A stretch of DNA of 64,000 nt from contig NC_081413.1 of assembly GCF_030272615.1 (NCBI RefSeq), forward strand, positions 145,304,476-145,368,475, given 5' to 3'. This DNA comes from Cryptomeria japonica (taxonomy: Eukaryota > Streptophyta > Pinopsida > Cupressales > Cupressaceae). Shown here one piece after another: positions 11,480-23,247 of the stretch. Position 1 is the first letter of the stretch, and every line of letters begins with the position of its first letter. The notes under the pieces were generated by a model. It was not told the origin of the DNA. It saw only the letters and a program-made list of their open reading frames with translations, and ran no database searches. The position numbers were made by a program, and so were the translations under genes.

Positions 11480-12665
11480 TGTAAAGTGGAAAAATCGCGA
11501 TCGAACCCTAGTTGCTCTCCCCTCTTCCAACTCCAAGGAGAGAGAAGGGAGGTTCGCTAGGATTCGATGGTTTTCACTTAGGGGGGAGACTTTACATTCA
11601 AAAGAGGGGTTGAAATCCACAAGATCCAATCCCACGCAATGCAAGATTGGATGCTAAATGAGTTTCAAGGGTTAAGACAGCAAGGCTACCCTCTTTTGTA
11701 AAGAATGTGCATAGAAGAATTGAGCTAGGAATGCATAGAAAGTGACAAAGATTCGCTTTATAAACTGAGATAGGGATACAGTATGAAGCTGCGGACCTGG
11801 AATTAGCAGTAAAATGTCGATACGGCACTGTCCTGCAAATTTGAGCAAAAGTTGTCAGGACGATGGCGCCCGGCGCCACGGTCCTCCGAAAAATCCGCGA
11901 AACGAAGGGGGATCTGTTCGTCTCTGCACAAGGATTCCAGATCTTCAATCTCAGCCACGTACCTGCAACCTACACACAGAAAAGCGAAGACGATTGGGGG
12001 GTTAGGGATTAGGGGTTTGCCTTTAGGTCAAACCCCGGTTTTGGAATTAACCAAGAAATGAGCAAGAGCTGTAAATGTAAATGACTGTAAAACAAGTACT
12101 AATACCTTGTTCTAAGGATGTTTGTATCATTATGTGTGAAGGTTTAGATGTTGTATGTTGTATGTTGTAGTAGTATGTGATCTCCTCTTCAATGGTTGAA
12201 TCCTTGTCTTGAATGCAACACTTAGCCTTGAATGGAGACTTAGAAGGAATGCTTGAATGCTTGAATGCTTGAGTATAGTTTCCACGCCTTTTTCATCATG
12301 TATGTGTTATCTCCCAATGAGAGAGAAAAATGTAGTTTATATACTTGTCAATTAGGGCTGATAGACTGATTTTCCCGACCTTAGGCCGACCAGGAAAGTT
12401 AATTTCCAAATTGCAAACAAAAAGACCCGAGACCCCTTAGGAGGCCGGGCCCAAAATAGGACCCAGGGACCAGGGCGCTGGGCACTCTGGTCCCACCTCC
12501 CGGGACATCAGGGTGCAAGGAGGTTCAGGCCAGGGTACTTGAAAAATGCAGTTTTTGGTGTCGTGAGCAAGCTTCGGGGTCTCCATTCAGGTTGCGTGTT
12601 GCGTCGCCATCGTGAAGACCGAAATGCAGTCGAAATTGCAAGTGTCACAATTTTAGGACGCTACA
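11480..12665 (-). repeat. Element D 3' LTR
   Basis: The LTR is 1,186 bp. It contains a GGCGCC-rich palindromic box at 11860-11885 and a short version of the GGACCAGGGCGCTGGGC minisatellite near 12465-12500. It pairs with 18020-19266. Confidence 0.9.
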
Positions 12666-12681
12666 TTTAGCCCCCACTTTA
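12666..12681 (-). other. Element D polypurine tract
   Basis: Minus-strand AAAGTGGGGGCTAAA lies directly before the 3' LTR start TGTAGCG and fits a plus-strand primer. Confidence 0.7.
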
Positions 12682-13406
12682 GCGGGAGTATGTATGCTCA
12701 TACTTCCGATAAAGTACAAGGAAACAACATTGAAAAACTTTCACCACGTCAAGGAGGCAAGACACACCAAGCCCCCAGTGGACTAAGGATCTTACGACTT
12801 CGATTGACAAAGTAAAAGGGAAGATCACGAAGGAGAACCATGACTGTCAGTAGTAAGGTTCCCTCACTATGAGTCATGCAAGAATGATATCAAGAATTTT
12901 CAAGGCAAAGCTAAATTTGCCAAGAAATTCTCAAGTATCTTGAAAAGATATGAATGGGATGTATGCCCCCCTACGTTAAAGCGATCGCACACGCCTCACC
13001 GGGGGTGATTGTTTTAACGTAGTGATACACATAAGAATGAGAAAGGAAAGGAGCATGTTATCGCAAGGATTTAGCCCCCAAGTGTGAGATAAGCCCAAGG
13101 ATAATAGACACAAAACACAAAGCACGAGGTGACTTCGCTTTCCTCGGGGTCAGTATGCTGTATGATAATTCATGTATATATCATATGTATGTATGCATAA
13201 TTGTTCTTCATTCCCCAATCAAGGAAGGTCACCTAGAAGAAGGGAACACATGTGTCTTTTGAGTCAACATGAGAGAGATCGAGAGATCTCAATGCTTTGC
13301 ATCGTCCTCAAGTAGACAACACTAAGGACAACAAATAGAAGAATGAGAATAACATATAGAAGAAGTAACACAAGAGAGGAGGAGAGAATCTGCTATGCTA
13401 ATGTAA
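12682..13406 (-). other. Element D 3' untranslated region with a hairpin
   Basis: No coding sequence is visible here. A 10-bp inverted repeat, CTACGTTAAA (12971-12980) and TTTAACGTAG (13013-13022), flanks a 32-base GC-rich spacer and could form a hairpin in element RNA. Confidence 0.55.
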
Positions 13407-16400
13407 CTAGTCTAGCACATCATCTACCCCCCGATCTTGCTGATCAATGTTTCGGGAAGGCAGGGAACACGCTAGAGGAGGAACATTCAACACAGCATAT
13501 GGAGCTATCACAAGATCCAAACAAGGGCTATGTTCATGTTCCGAGCCACATTGTTCTTGTCTAGGAGCTAGGATAAGTGCTTTAGAAAATTCATTAGATA
13601 AATGGTTATCAATATCAACAAGTTCATATTCACTATCAGAAGCAAGAGGAGTAACATTTTCATCATGAATAACATTTTCATCTATATCATCATCAAGATT
13701 TATAAAAATAGGATCTTTAACTTGCACAGGATCAAGACCATCATGCATCTTATGTTTAGGAGATTTAGGCTCAATGTTCGGCTGAGGAGAAAATGGAATA
13801 ATGCTCGTTGAAGGTGTTTTTGGAGATGGCAAAGTTTGAGAAGCAGCTGCTTGAGCTCTAAGACGACGCTTTCGTCGGCGTTCACGTGCAGAACGATTTC
13901 GTCTAGTCTTAGTAGGAAGTGAAGAAGATTGAGGAGGAGGAATGTTCTAATCCCTATCACTTGGGTGTTTAGGTTGTGGTCTATTAGGGTAAATAATAGG
14001 AGAAGAAGAAGGTCTCTTCTCTCTATAAAAGGAAGGAGGAGGAACTGCTCCATATAAAGGAGGAATTTTTGGTTTAGGAAGGAGACCAAGTCCATCATGA
14101 CGAGGAGGTATAGGTCTACTTGTAGGAAGTTTATTAGACATAGACATAGTCACATCCATAGGGATGGGTTGGGAATCTTCTTGAGGAAAGACATTAGTTT
14201 TATCTTTCAAAGGAAGAACTTCCTTCTCAAGAATGATAGGAATGTCAAGTTTAGGTGTTCTAGGTTCACTTAAAGATAGGATCATATCTGTTTTCCACTT
14301 TTGATAAGATTTGAAAAAATGATCACTTCGTGAAGGAAGGGATTGGAATTGTTTAGGCCAAAAGTAATCAAGAGGAACACTAGAGGTTCTTTCAGCTGGT
14401 TTAAAGAGGCTATGATTGACAGTAACAACTTCACCATTATGGGGAAATTTCAAACACTTATGAATAGGAGAAGCAATAGCTTTCATGGAAGATAGCCAAG
14501 GATAGCCAAGCTTCACACGAAATTGTTCGGAAGATGGAATAATAGCAAAGTTCACATCAAGGGATTTGTTATAGACCTCAATAGGAAATGTAATAGAACC
14601 AATTGCAGGAGAAGAAAATGCATCAAATAGTTTCACAATCACATCTGTTTTGTCATAAATCACTTGATTCAATTGCAAAGTAAAAAGAAATTCTTCAGTA
14701 ATAACATTAACCATGCACGAAGGATCAATAAGCACTCCACGGCAAGGTGTATTCTTGACTTTTGCAACTATGTATAAAGGACCATCAGGTACCCTAATGG
14801 TTTCACTAGAATCAAATGTGATGGAAGGTTCTTTAGGGTTTTCTTGCTGCTCTACAAAGTTAATCACATTTGGAGTCATAGACACAAGACCATCAGATGA
14901 AAGAGAGGAATCATTAGTCTCAATCGCATTAGAAGTATGAGAAGGTAATGGATCAATGAAAATCTGAAGATTTTGATTAGGAGGAGCTACAAATGTATTG
15001 CCTTTATCATTCACTCCAAAAACAGAAATAGTATTATTATCAATCAAATCTTGAATTTTACCCTTTAAAGAAAAACATTTTTCAGTATCATGCCCAGGCT
15101 GACGATGAAATTGACAAAAGACTTTGTTATCAAAATAAGGTGAAGTAATCTTTGCAGGATCAATTTGTCTTATAGGAGGAAGAGTAAGCACATTTTGTTC
15201 CAATAATTTATTCATAATACTATGCAATGATTCATTCAAAGGAGTATACTTTCTTTCTTTCTTGAAAAATTTAGAAATAGGAGGCACACCTGATTCTGCA
15301 TTCACATTGTTGTTGATGATGTTTTCATTGAATTTGATGGAGTCTCTGTTCAGTTTAAACTTCCCAAATGGTTGTTGACTGCTATCACCCTTATCACTCG
15401 GAGCCATAGGATGTGATTGTTCCATTTGACTCACAGTCAGTTGATAATTGTGAAGAGTGGCACACAACTGTTGGAAAGAAGTAAACTCAGAAAACAGAAG
15501 TTTGTCTCGAATATCTTTTTGTAAATTAGAAATAAAGATTCTTTGAATATCATTGTCAGGCACTGGAAAAGAAATTTGAGCATACAAATGCTTATATCTA
15601 CCAATGAAATCAGTCACTTTTTCTTTAACACCTTGTTTACAATGCATTAAATCAATCAAAGTAACTTTAGGACTTATATTGTTTTGAAATTGTTGAATGA
15701 AAGCATTTGCAAGTTGTTCGAAAGAAGTAATAGAATAGGAAGGCAACGAGCAATACCATTGTAGGGCTTTGTCTCTTAATGTTCTCGTAAACAGTTTTGC
15801 AAGCAACCTTGGGTCATAAGCAAAATCAGTACAAATTGTTTGAAAAGTCTTAACATGTGTTAGAGGATCACCTTTACCATTATAAAGCTCCAAATGCGGG
15901 ATTTCAACATGTTTAGGAGGGATAGCTCGGACAATGTCAAGAGAAAGTGGGCTCGCAACATCAAATGTGGGCACACTAAACTTAGATTGATTCATAGAGG
16001 CAATTTGTTGCTGTAAAGAAGAGACAGTTTGTGCAAGATTGTTAATGGTCGCTTCAGTCGAAGAGTTCATATTAGATGTGTTAGATTGAGATGGAGGTGT
16101 TATGTTATTGAAAGAAGGTAAAGAGTAAGGTGGTGGGACCCTATGATAATTAGTCATAGGAGATGATTGGATAGGAGGAACACTACAAGGAGGAATGGAA
16201 TGATAAATGAATTGCCCCCTTGCGTCATGTTCATTTGTGAAGATGTAATAGGAACACTCATTGAAGGAGTGAATGAAGAAGTCGGATTGAATGAAGGAAG
16301 AGGGTTAATTGAAAAGGAAGGATTGGCCCCATGACTAGTGATCACAGGAGGAATGTCTTGTGTAGAAGTAGCCATTATGTTTGATGTAAAGGTAGGTATG

Positions 16401-16849
16401 CTAGCAATAGAAGTCATCAAAGGAATAGAATGATTGACTCGTGTAGGAGGTTGTGTATAACCTAAAGTTTTGGCACAACTCTTCATAGGCATCACATTCG
16501 AATCCACAATGTGTGAAATACCACGCAAAATATCAATTCCATTCTTATCACTTTGAAGCATACGTTTTAGACCCTCAATTAAAGGAAGAGCTTGACTATC
16601 AGGGTACTCATGAGACATCCATTGGTGAAAATCGTCAAATTGGTTATCCAATTTCAAAATTTGTTCTACAGAAACCTCATGGAGAGCTTCTTCATCATTA
16701 GGAGGATTAGAGGAATTACCCATGTCCTCGTTAAAAAGGCTATTCAAATTAGGTTCCATCTCCTTAGTAGTTAAACCTCGGAAAGACTTAATTCTATGGC
16801 TTCGTCTAACGGGAATAGTGTAAGTAGGGCTTATTGTTGTAAAACTCAT
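13407..16849 (-). pseudogene. Element D Gag and protease-like polyprotein
   Basis: From the ATG at 16849 a frame of about 220 residues ends in a one-base shift near 16190 and continues in the 16157 frame. This carries the retrotransposon Gag domain (IPHLELYNGKGDP, then ALQWYCSL, then FEQLANAFIQQF), a zinc-like motif CQFHRQPGHDTEKC, and a retropepsin-like region (RGVLIDPS...). The active site reads D-P-S where D-(S/T)-G is expected, so protease activity is doubtful. A stop near 13947 interrupts a Pro/basic then acidic tail that stays in frame to 13407. No RT follows. Expected role: capsid formation and RNA packaging. The Gag part is clear and the protease part is inferred from position and fold-like sequence. 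Confidence 0.8.
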
Positions 16850-17997
16850 GCACTAGAGAAGGAGAGAAAATTTTGATTTTAGAGGTAGCATTTTTTAGTA
16901 AAATCAGCCAATCTTCTGGATTTAAGCTGTTAAATGCAATCACGACAGTCTCTCGAAATTTCGGAAAAAATGTCCGGGACCGTGGCGCTCAGAGTGCAAC
17001 ACGGTCCTTGCAACTTTTTTCAAAATTTGCAGGGATGAAAGGTATGATGATTTTAAAGCCAATTTGAAAAAATTGAGTGATTTTACGATCTGTAGATAGG
17101 CCAAATTAAAGTTGCAATCTCAAAATTGAACCCTACCCAGATTGTCGAAAAATGCAAAATTTGAATTTTGAAAAAGAGAGGGAAACTGAAATTTTGAATT
17201 TTATGATTTTAGAGGGAATGTCAAGAGCAATGCAAATTTTGAAATTTAAAAATTGACTCAATTTCACGCAAAATTCAATTTTGAAAGCGGAAATCAAAGT
17301 TGTTGTAATTAAGCACTTAATTTCAAAAGTCACAAAATGCAAGAATTTGAATAAAGCACTGAAATTTTTAATGAATGTTAACGCACTTTTCAGATTTAGG
17401 ACAGTAAGAACACAATTTTGACACAAAATTTCAGTTTCAATGATTTTTGAATGTTTAAAAGCCTTAATCCAAGCAATCACAAGACCAACTTTGACTGTAA
17501 TTTTGAAGGTGTTAAAATTGATAAAATCAGCCAAAATTCTGGATTTTAGCAAAAAAATACAGTAAGATCTCGCTCCCAAAATTTCAGAAAAAATGTCGGG
17601 GACGATGGCGCTCGGCGCCACGGTCCTCGCAACTTTTTTCCAAATTTTCAGGGATGAAAGATATTGTGATTTTATTGCGGAATCCAAAGTTATAGCTGAT
17701 TTGGAGATGTTTTGATCGGTGAAATTGTCGAACAAAGGTTGAATCAAGAGGGTTTCAAAAATTAGGGTTTTGACAATTAACCACTTAATTTTCAAAATTA
17801 AAACATAGATATGAATTGATAATTTGTAATAGAAGGACAGATCTAAAACAAGCATTAACAATTAAAAATTTCACAAGTTTAATTACTAAAAAGAAATTTT
17901 AGGGTTTTTATGCAATCACCTCTAAAATTTTGCAAAAGATCAAACATGGAAATGTAATCAATTTTTTCAGATCTAAGCATGAAAAATCAGAAAGGAT
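16850..17997 (-). other. Element D 5' leader with duplicated GC-box segment
   Basis: This is a long AT-rich leader between the primer site and gag. Two related segments of about 105 bases (about 16955-17060 and 17577-17690) share ATTTC(A/G)GAAAAAATGTC, a GGCGCT-containing box, CAACTTTTTTC and GCAGGGATGAAAG-like parts. Similar boxes lie in both LTRs. I see no credible coding sequence. Confidence 0.6.
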
Positions 17998-18016
17998 GTT
18001 CACATCGGGTTCACCA
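17998..18016 (-). other. Element D primer-binding site (candidate)
   Basis: Minus-strand TGGTGAACCCGATGTGAAC begins three bases inside the 5' LTR. It has the TGG start required for pairing with a tRNA CCA end. I cannot assign the tRNA. Confidence 0.6.
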
Positions 18017-18019
18017 AAA

Positions 18020-19266
18020 TGTAAAGCGGAAAAATCGCGATCGAACCCTAGTTGCTCTCCCCTCTTCCAACTCCAAGGAGAGAGAAGGGAGGTTCACTAG
18101 GATTCGATGGTTTTCACTTAGGGGGGAGACTTTACATTCAAAAGAGGGGTTGAAACCCACAAGATCCAATCCCACGCAATGCAAGATTGGATGCTAAATG
18201 AGTTTCAAGGGTTAAGACAGCAAGGCTACCCTCTTTTGTAAAGAATGTGCATAGAAGAATTGAGCTAGGAATGCATAGAAAGTGACAAAGATTCGCTTTA
18301 TAAACTGAGATAGGGATACAGTATGAAGCTGCGGACCTGGAATTAGCAGTAAAATGTCGATACGGCGCTGTCCTGCAAATTTGAGCAAAAGTTGTCGGGA
18401 CGATGGCGCCCGGTGCCACAGTCCTCCGAAAAATCCGCGAAACGAAGGGGGATCTGTTCGTCTCTACACAAGGATTCCAGATCTTCAATCTCAGCCGTGT
18501 ACCTGCAACCTACACACAGAAAAGCGAAGACAATTGGGGGGTTAGGGATTAGGGGTTTGCCTTTAGGTCAAACCCCAGTTTTGGAATTAACCAAGAAATG
18601 AGCAAGAGCTGTAAATGTAAATGACTGTAAAACAAGTACTAATACCTTGTCCTAAGGATGTTTGTATCATTATGTGCGAAGGTTTAGATGTTGTATGTTG
18701 TATGTTGTAGTAGTATGTGATCTCCTCTTCAATGGTTGAATCCTTGTCTTGAATGCAACACTTAGCCTTGAATGGAGACTTAGAAGGAATGCTTGAATGC
18801 TTGAATGCTTGAGTATAGTTTCCACGCCTTTTTCATCATGTATGTGTTATCTCCCAATGAGAGAGAAAAATGTAGTTTATATACTTGTCAATTAGGGCTG
18901 ATAGACTGATTTTCCCGACCTTAGGCCGACCAGGAAAGTTAATTTCCAAATTGCAAACAAAAAGACCCGAGACCCCTTAGGAGGTTGGGCCCAAAATAGG
19001 ACCCAGGGACCAGGGCGCTGGGCGCCATGGTCCTGGGGACCAAGGCGCTGGGCGCCCTAGTCCTAAGGGACCAGGGCGCTAGGCGCTCTGGTCCCACCTC
19101 CCGGGACATCAGGGTGCAAGGAGGTTCAGGCCAGGGTACTTGAAAAATGCAGTTTTTGGTGTCGTGAGCAAGCTTCGGGGTCTCCATTCAGGTTGCGTGT
19201 TGCGTCGCCATTGTGAAGACCAAAATGCAGTCGAAATTGCAAGTGTCGCAATTTTAGGATGCTACA
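18020..19266 (-). repeat. Element D 5' LTR
   Basis: The LTR is 1,247 bp. It is longer than its partner because the minisatellite at about 19002-19095 has extra units of the GGACCAGGGCGCTGGGCGCC type. It contains the palindromic box at 18400-18425. Confidence 0.9.
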
Positions 19267-19271
19267 GTATG

Positions 19272-19810
19272 CTATAAGCAAGGTAATCTATTTTGAGCAC
19301 ATAGAATCTACTATAACATTTCAAATGTAAAGTTGCAGATATTTGTAATTGTAATATTGTGAAGTTGAAAGAGAAACCTTTAATAGGGTAAAAGACTCTA
19401 ATCAAGTCTATAAATTATAAAGCCTCTAACCAAGTGCAGCATTCAGAATAAATGTTGTAAAATCCTTTAGCAAGGTAGATCTAAAAGATCTTGTTACTCC
19501 TAACATGGTAAGCTATCAGAAATATCTAAAATGTAGCTCTAACCGAGCACTCTTTATTATTGCAGTAGTGAAGTTGTGGGTGCCATCCCCACCACAGTTT
19601 TTCTCTCTAACCAAGACTTTCTGCGTAACCAAAATATATTTGTTATGGAGTGAATCATGTATGATTGTTATCTATTTGTTTTAACTTTAATTTATGTTAC
19701 TGCACTATTCTGTTTATGCATAACAGTAAAGTTATTATTCAAGAAAATTTTTGGAGTACTGATTCACCCCTCCCCTCTTAGTAAATTAGCTTTCCATGTT
19801 GGGCCTAACA
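19272..19810 (+). repeat. Copia-type LTR, right half
   Basis: This continues the LTR interrupted at 11479. Near its end are TGATTCACCCCTCCCCTCTT and the terminal CCTAACA, the U5 signature of the copia LTRs in this window. No primer site follows; copia RNase H coding resumes at once, so this is a solo LTR. Confidence 0.6.
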
Positions 19811-20448
19811 GTTCATAGCAAAGCAAACATTGCTCATGCAGTTGGTATAGTAGCTAGATTTCAGAAAAGTCCTAAAGAGACTCATATGGTGGCAGTGAAG
19901 AGAATTTTCAGGTATCTTAGAGAAACTATTGATTATGGATTATGGTATCCATACAAAGGAAACTTCTCTTTGAAGGTGTTGGCAGAAGCTGATTGGGCGG
20001 GTAATGTAGATGATCAGAAGAGCACAATCGGTGGTGAATTCTTTCTAGGAGGAAGACCGGTATCCTAGAATAGTAAGAAACAAAGTTACATTTCTCAGTC
20101 TACAACAGAAGCAGAGTATGTGGCTACATCTATGAACTGTACTCAAGCAATATGGATGAGTCATGTATTAGAAGTATTCAAGGAGAATATGATAGAACTG
20201 GTGGTCATATATTGTGATAATACAAGTGCAATAAACATTTCAATGAATCCGATATTGCATGCTAGAACAAAGCATATTGAACTGAAGTATCATTATCTAA
20301 GAGAGAGATTGTAGGAAAAGAAAGTCAGGATGGATCATGTGTCAAGCAAGGAGAACTTGGATGACATCTTCACTAAGTCATTTCCTAAAGCAACCTTTGA
20401 GTATCTCAGAGGCAAGCTAGGGGTTATACCCCTAGAAAAGGTCAGATA
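19811..20448 (+). pseudogene. Copia-C RNase H (decayed)
   Basis: This is the copia RNase H region: ANIAHAVGIVARF, VKRIFRYLRET, then the catalytic Asp of EADWAGNVDDQKST (about 19985), Glu in STTEAEYVA (about 20105) and Asp in YCDNTSAINIS (about 20212), followed by ARTKHIELKYHYLRE and the C-terminal DIFTKSFP. Stops lie near 20067 and 20312. The first 30 bases repeat, with 3 mismatches, the last 30 coding bases before the LTR at 10860-10889. Confidence 0.85.
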
Positions 20449-20830
20449 TTGTTGCAACATCAATCCAGTGAACTAATTTAAGATATTTCACTGTGGATTG
20501 ATGAGAAAAGGGATATTCCTTAGGGGGACCAACAAAGATGAAGAAAACAATAGCAGCATAAGATGAATTTGACAGTTTGCACCTTTGGCATTGTTGTCAA
20601 AGGGGGAAAAGAACAATGAAAAGCAAAAAGAGAAGAACATACTGATGAAGGGAGAAGAATAAGTGAAACAAAATAGAAGAAGAAAAGAATAGTACAACAT
20701 TCATAACATTTAGAGTTCTTTTTTTTCATGGTGAGCTTTTGGTGTTGCCATCAATGACAACATATACATGATCATATCAACTTTACCAGTCATCTTCTCA
20801 TCTCATCATCATCTCCATCAGTTATGCCAA
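20449..20830 (+). other. Copia-C 3' untranslated region with purine tract
   Basis: This is non-coding. TTGTTGTCAAAGGGGGAAAAG (about 20590-20610) resembles the copia purine tract but is not followed by a recognisable LTR start. TTGCCATCAATGACAACA near 20744 resembles an early-LTR motif of element A. The 3' LTR may be truncated by the microsatellite. Confidence 0.4.
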
Positions 20831-20831
20831 C

Positions 20832-20832
<1 letters not shown>

Positions 20833-20883
<51 letters not shown>

Positions 20884-20895
20884 TTATATTTACAT
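20833..20895. repeat. GTATAT hexamer microsatellite
   Basis: About eight copies of a TATATG/GTATAT unit decay into ATTTATATTTAC at the right end. Confidence 0.9.
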
Positions 20896-21496
20896 TTATA
20901 TGTATATATGTATGTGTAATATAGTGTAAATTGGGTTCACTAGTTTAAACATGCAAACTAGGAAACAAACCCATTCACATCAACATACATTAACGAATAA
21001 TCATAGGCCTAACTTGAAACCGTTGGGAGAGTTGTGCACTTGGTGATTGGTTATTCTTCTTTTATTATCTGATATGATTGGATAAGATAGAGCAAGAAAT
21101 GATGCAAAAACTAGGGATTTTAACAAGAAACAACATAAATAGGAAGGTACAAAATTGTAAATCAGAAGAGAAGTTCAAATTTGGAAATGGAATACATAGA
21201 GGAAGCAATGTGTTCAGTGTAGACCTGAAAGTGCTAGACTATGTAAATAAGTGTCACTATCCAAGGGGTGGTTTTGTCAACTCGGGTGCTTGAAATTTAG
21301 ATTAGAATTCTTTGTAGATCTTCCTCCTAAAATTTAGGATTAAAAGTGTCGAACACTTTGACTTTTGAAGAATGTCCAAGTTTTTTCGCTTATTTTAAAT
21401 CTAAAAACTATGTGTTTCTATCTGCACTTTATGGATCTGCTACACTTTATCATTAGATTTGTCACCTACACACAAAAGAGGAAAAAGGTGTTGGGT
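20896..21496. other. No gene recognised
   Basis: This is AT-rich sequence with one short open frame (about 21078-21293) lacking recognisable features. I see no repeat structure. Confidence 0.4.
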
Positions 21497-22247
21497 TGTA
21501 TAGAGGCTTGCTTAAGTTTAACCCTTGTTAGGTGTTAACCTCTACTAAAATAATGATGATTAGAAAAAGAGAGCTTACCTTTGTAGGGCAAAGGCTATAT
21601 CTGAAGTAAAATGCTAAATTGAGAAGATTATACCTCAAAATTGATAATGTCGATGATTCAATGCTTTTGGGTAGGACTCTCAATGTTGATGCAATAACAT
21701 GACATGACAAGACAAGATCAATCATGAAAACACACTTATATGAAGATTGTTGTAACTTGCTACTCCATAATGCTTAAATATAAAGGAATTTGATCATAAT
21801 ACTTCCTCTAGAATGATATCAATAATGCTCAAATTTGTAGGGATGTTTAGGATGAAAATGAATTATAAATATTCTCTTATATAGGTTTCACATGGTATTT
21901 CATAAATTAGGTTGACTTCTACAAGTCATTTTCAAACATCAGGATTGATAACAACTGGCAGACACAATACATAATTTGGGCCCATTTGAGGGGGGCTATG
22001 ATGCCTGACGCCCTAGTCCACTAGGACTAAGGTGCCTAGGACCCTAGTCCACCTAGAAAAGGGGTGGAACAAGGTAGGTGTGGAGTGCACAATCTTAGGG
22101 CAAAGAATGTGATCACCTCATGAACACATGAAGATAGTTTGGTAGCGAAAGGTCTAGAGATGGGCTTGAAAAGAGCTATGAGGGGCACACTAAAGCAAGG
22201 GTCCAAAAAAGAGTGTGAAATTGTAAGGAGTTACAATTTACGACACT
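21497..22247. repeat. Possible solo LTR relic
   Basis: The segment starts TGTATAGAGGCTTGC, like 26770, and ends near ACAATTTACGACACTAC, which resembles the CAATTTTAGGACGCTACA end of element D LTRs. It carries CCTAGTCC/GGACTAGG boxes near 21995-22060, similar in style to the element D minisatellite. The last bases merge into a microsatellite. This rests on resemblance only. Confidence 0.4.
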
Positions 22248-22248
22248 A

Positions 22249-22311
22249 CTATATATATATAGACACACACACACACACACATGTATATATATATACATAT
22301 ATATACATATG

Positions 22312-22368
<57 letters not shown>

Positions 22369-22545
22369 TATGTATGTATATATATATACAAATATATATG
22401 TATATATACATATACCTATGTATATGTATATGTATATGTATATATACATACATATATGTATATATATGTGTGTATGTATATGTATGTATGTATGTATGAC
22501 ACTATAATATACACACACACACACACACACACATATATAGATATG

Positions 22546-22577
<32 letters not shown>

Positions 22578-22633
22578 TGTATATATACATATCTATATGT
22601 GTGTGTGTGTACATATATGTATATGTACATATG

Positions 22634-22685
<52 letters not shown>

Positions 22686-22702
22686 CATATATACACACAC
22701 AC

Positions 22703-22735
<33 letters not shown>

Positions 22736-22800
22736 CACATACATGTATATATGTAGATATATACATACATGTAGATATATACATACATATATATATATAC

Positions 22801-22862
<62 letters not shown>

Positions 22863-22880
22863 GTGTGTGTGTGTATTTTA
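22249..22880. repeat. Compound (TA)n/(CA)n/(GTAT)n microsatellite
   Basis: This is about 630 bases built almost only of TA, CA/TG and TATG/CATA units, including (CA)10 near 22263, a long (TA)n near 22318-22360, two CA tracts near 22512-22570 and a (TG)n near 22860. All open frames in it are Tyr/Ile/His/Val/Cys strings and are artefacts of the repeat. Confidence 0.95.
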
Positions 22881-23247
22881 ATTCTAAAAGTTATCATTTA
22901 TTATTTAGGTGAATAGATATGGCTCTAAAAAAAATTCTGTACACTATTACACCAAACACTCCACCCTTTACTACAACTATAGATTATACCTTTCAACATA
23001 ATAATTTAATTACGAAATAACCTTATAAAATTGTCTGATTTTAAGTCATATAACATACTCATTAAATATTTGAGTGGCTCTTCATTAGATAACACTCAAT
23101 TCTAGAGTCCCTTGGCATAGTTGAGTGAATTTCAAAGTAGGCTTGTTGGGAACAAATTCTAGTCAACATGGTTCGGATTGAAGAGCTTCAGGTTGAAAAA
23201 TCTATATGCTTCAGTTTTTAATCGTTTTTATCCCTTTCTAAAACATA
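22881..23247. other. No gene recognised
   Basis: This is AT-rich sequence. I see no coding, RNA or repeat signal. Confidence 0.4.

Larger units (their letters stand above)
11480..19266 (-). mobile_element. Element D: gag-protease-only Ty3/gypsy-like element
   Basis: This is a 7.79-kb element with LTRs at 11480-12665 and 18020-19266, ends TGTA...TACA, and a 5-bp target duplication GTATG at 11475-11479 and 19267-19271. Coding is on the minus strand: one Gag plus protease-like frame. There is no RT, RNase H or integrase, so it must depend on another element. Its LTRs differ by few substitutions apart from a 61-bp length difference, which makes it younger than Copia-C and element A. Confidence 0.9.
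304..20733 (+). mobile_element. Copia-C: old, interrupted Ty1/copia element
   Basis: This is the outer element of the left nest. It consists of a partial 5' LTR, a primer site, gag-protease-integrase (735-3196), RT (9902-10890) and RNase H (19811-20448), then a purine tract near 20590. It is interrupted by element A at 3197-9896 and by a copia LTR carrying element D at 10891-19810. Many in-frame stops and several frameshifts show age. The coding order GAG-PR-INT-RT-RH is the copia order. A complete 3' LTR could not be found, so the right border is uncertain. Confidence 0.75.

Noticed and set aside
11598-12061. Open frames in the D LTR and its twin at 18138-18601
   Set aside because: They are short, have no conserved domain and lie on both strands of the R/U5 region; unlike the G frame they are not long and do not run in a single clear direction.
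21078-21293. Small open frame of 71 codons
   Set aside because: No domain, composition or context supports coding.
22139-22916. Several open frames of Tyr/Ile/His/Val/Cys on both strands
   Set aside because: They are translations of TA, CA and TATG microsatellite units.
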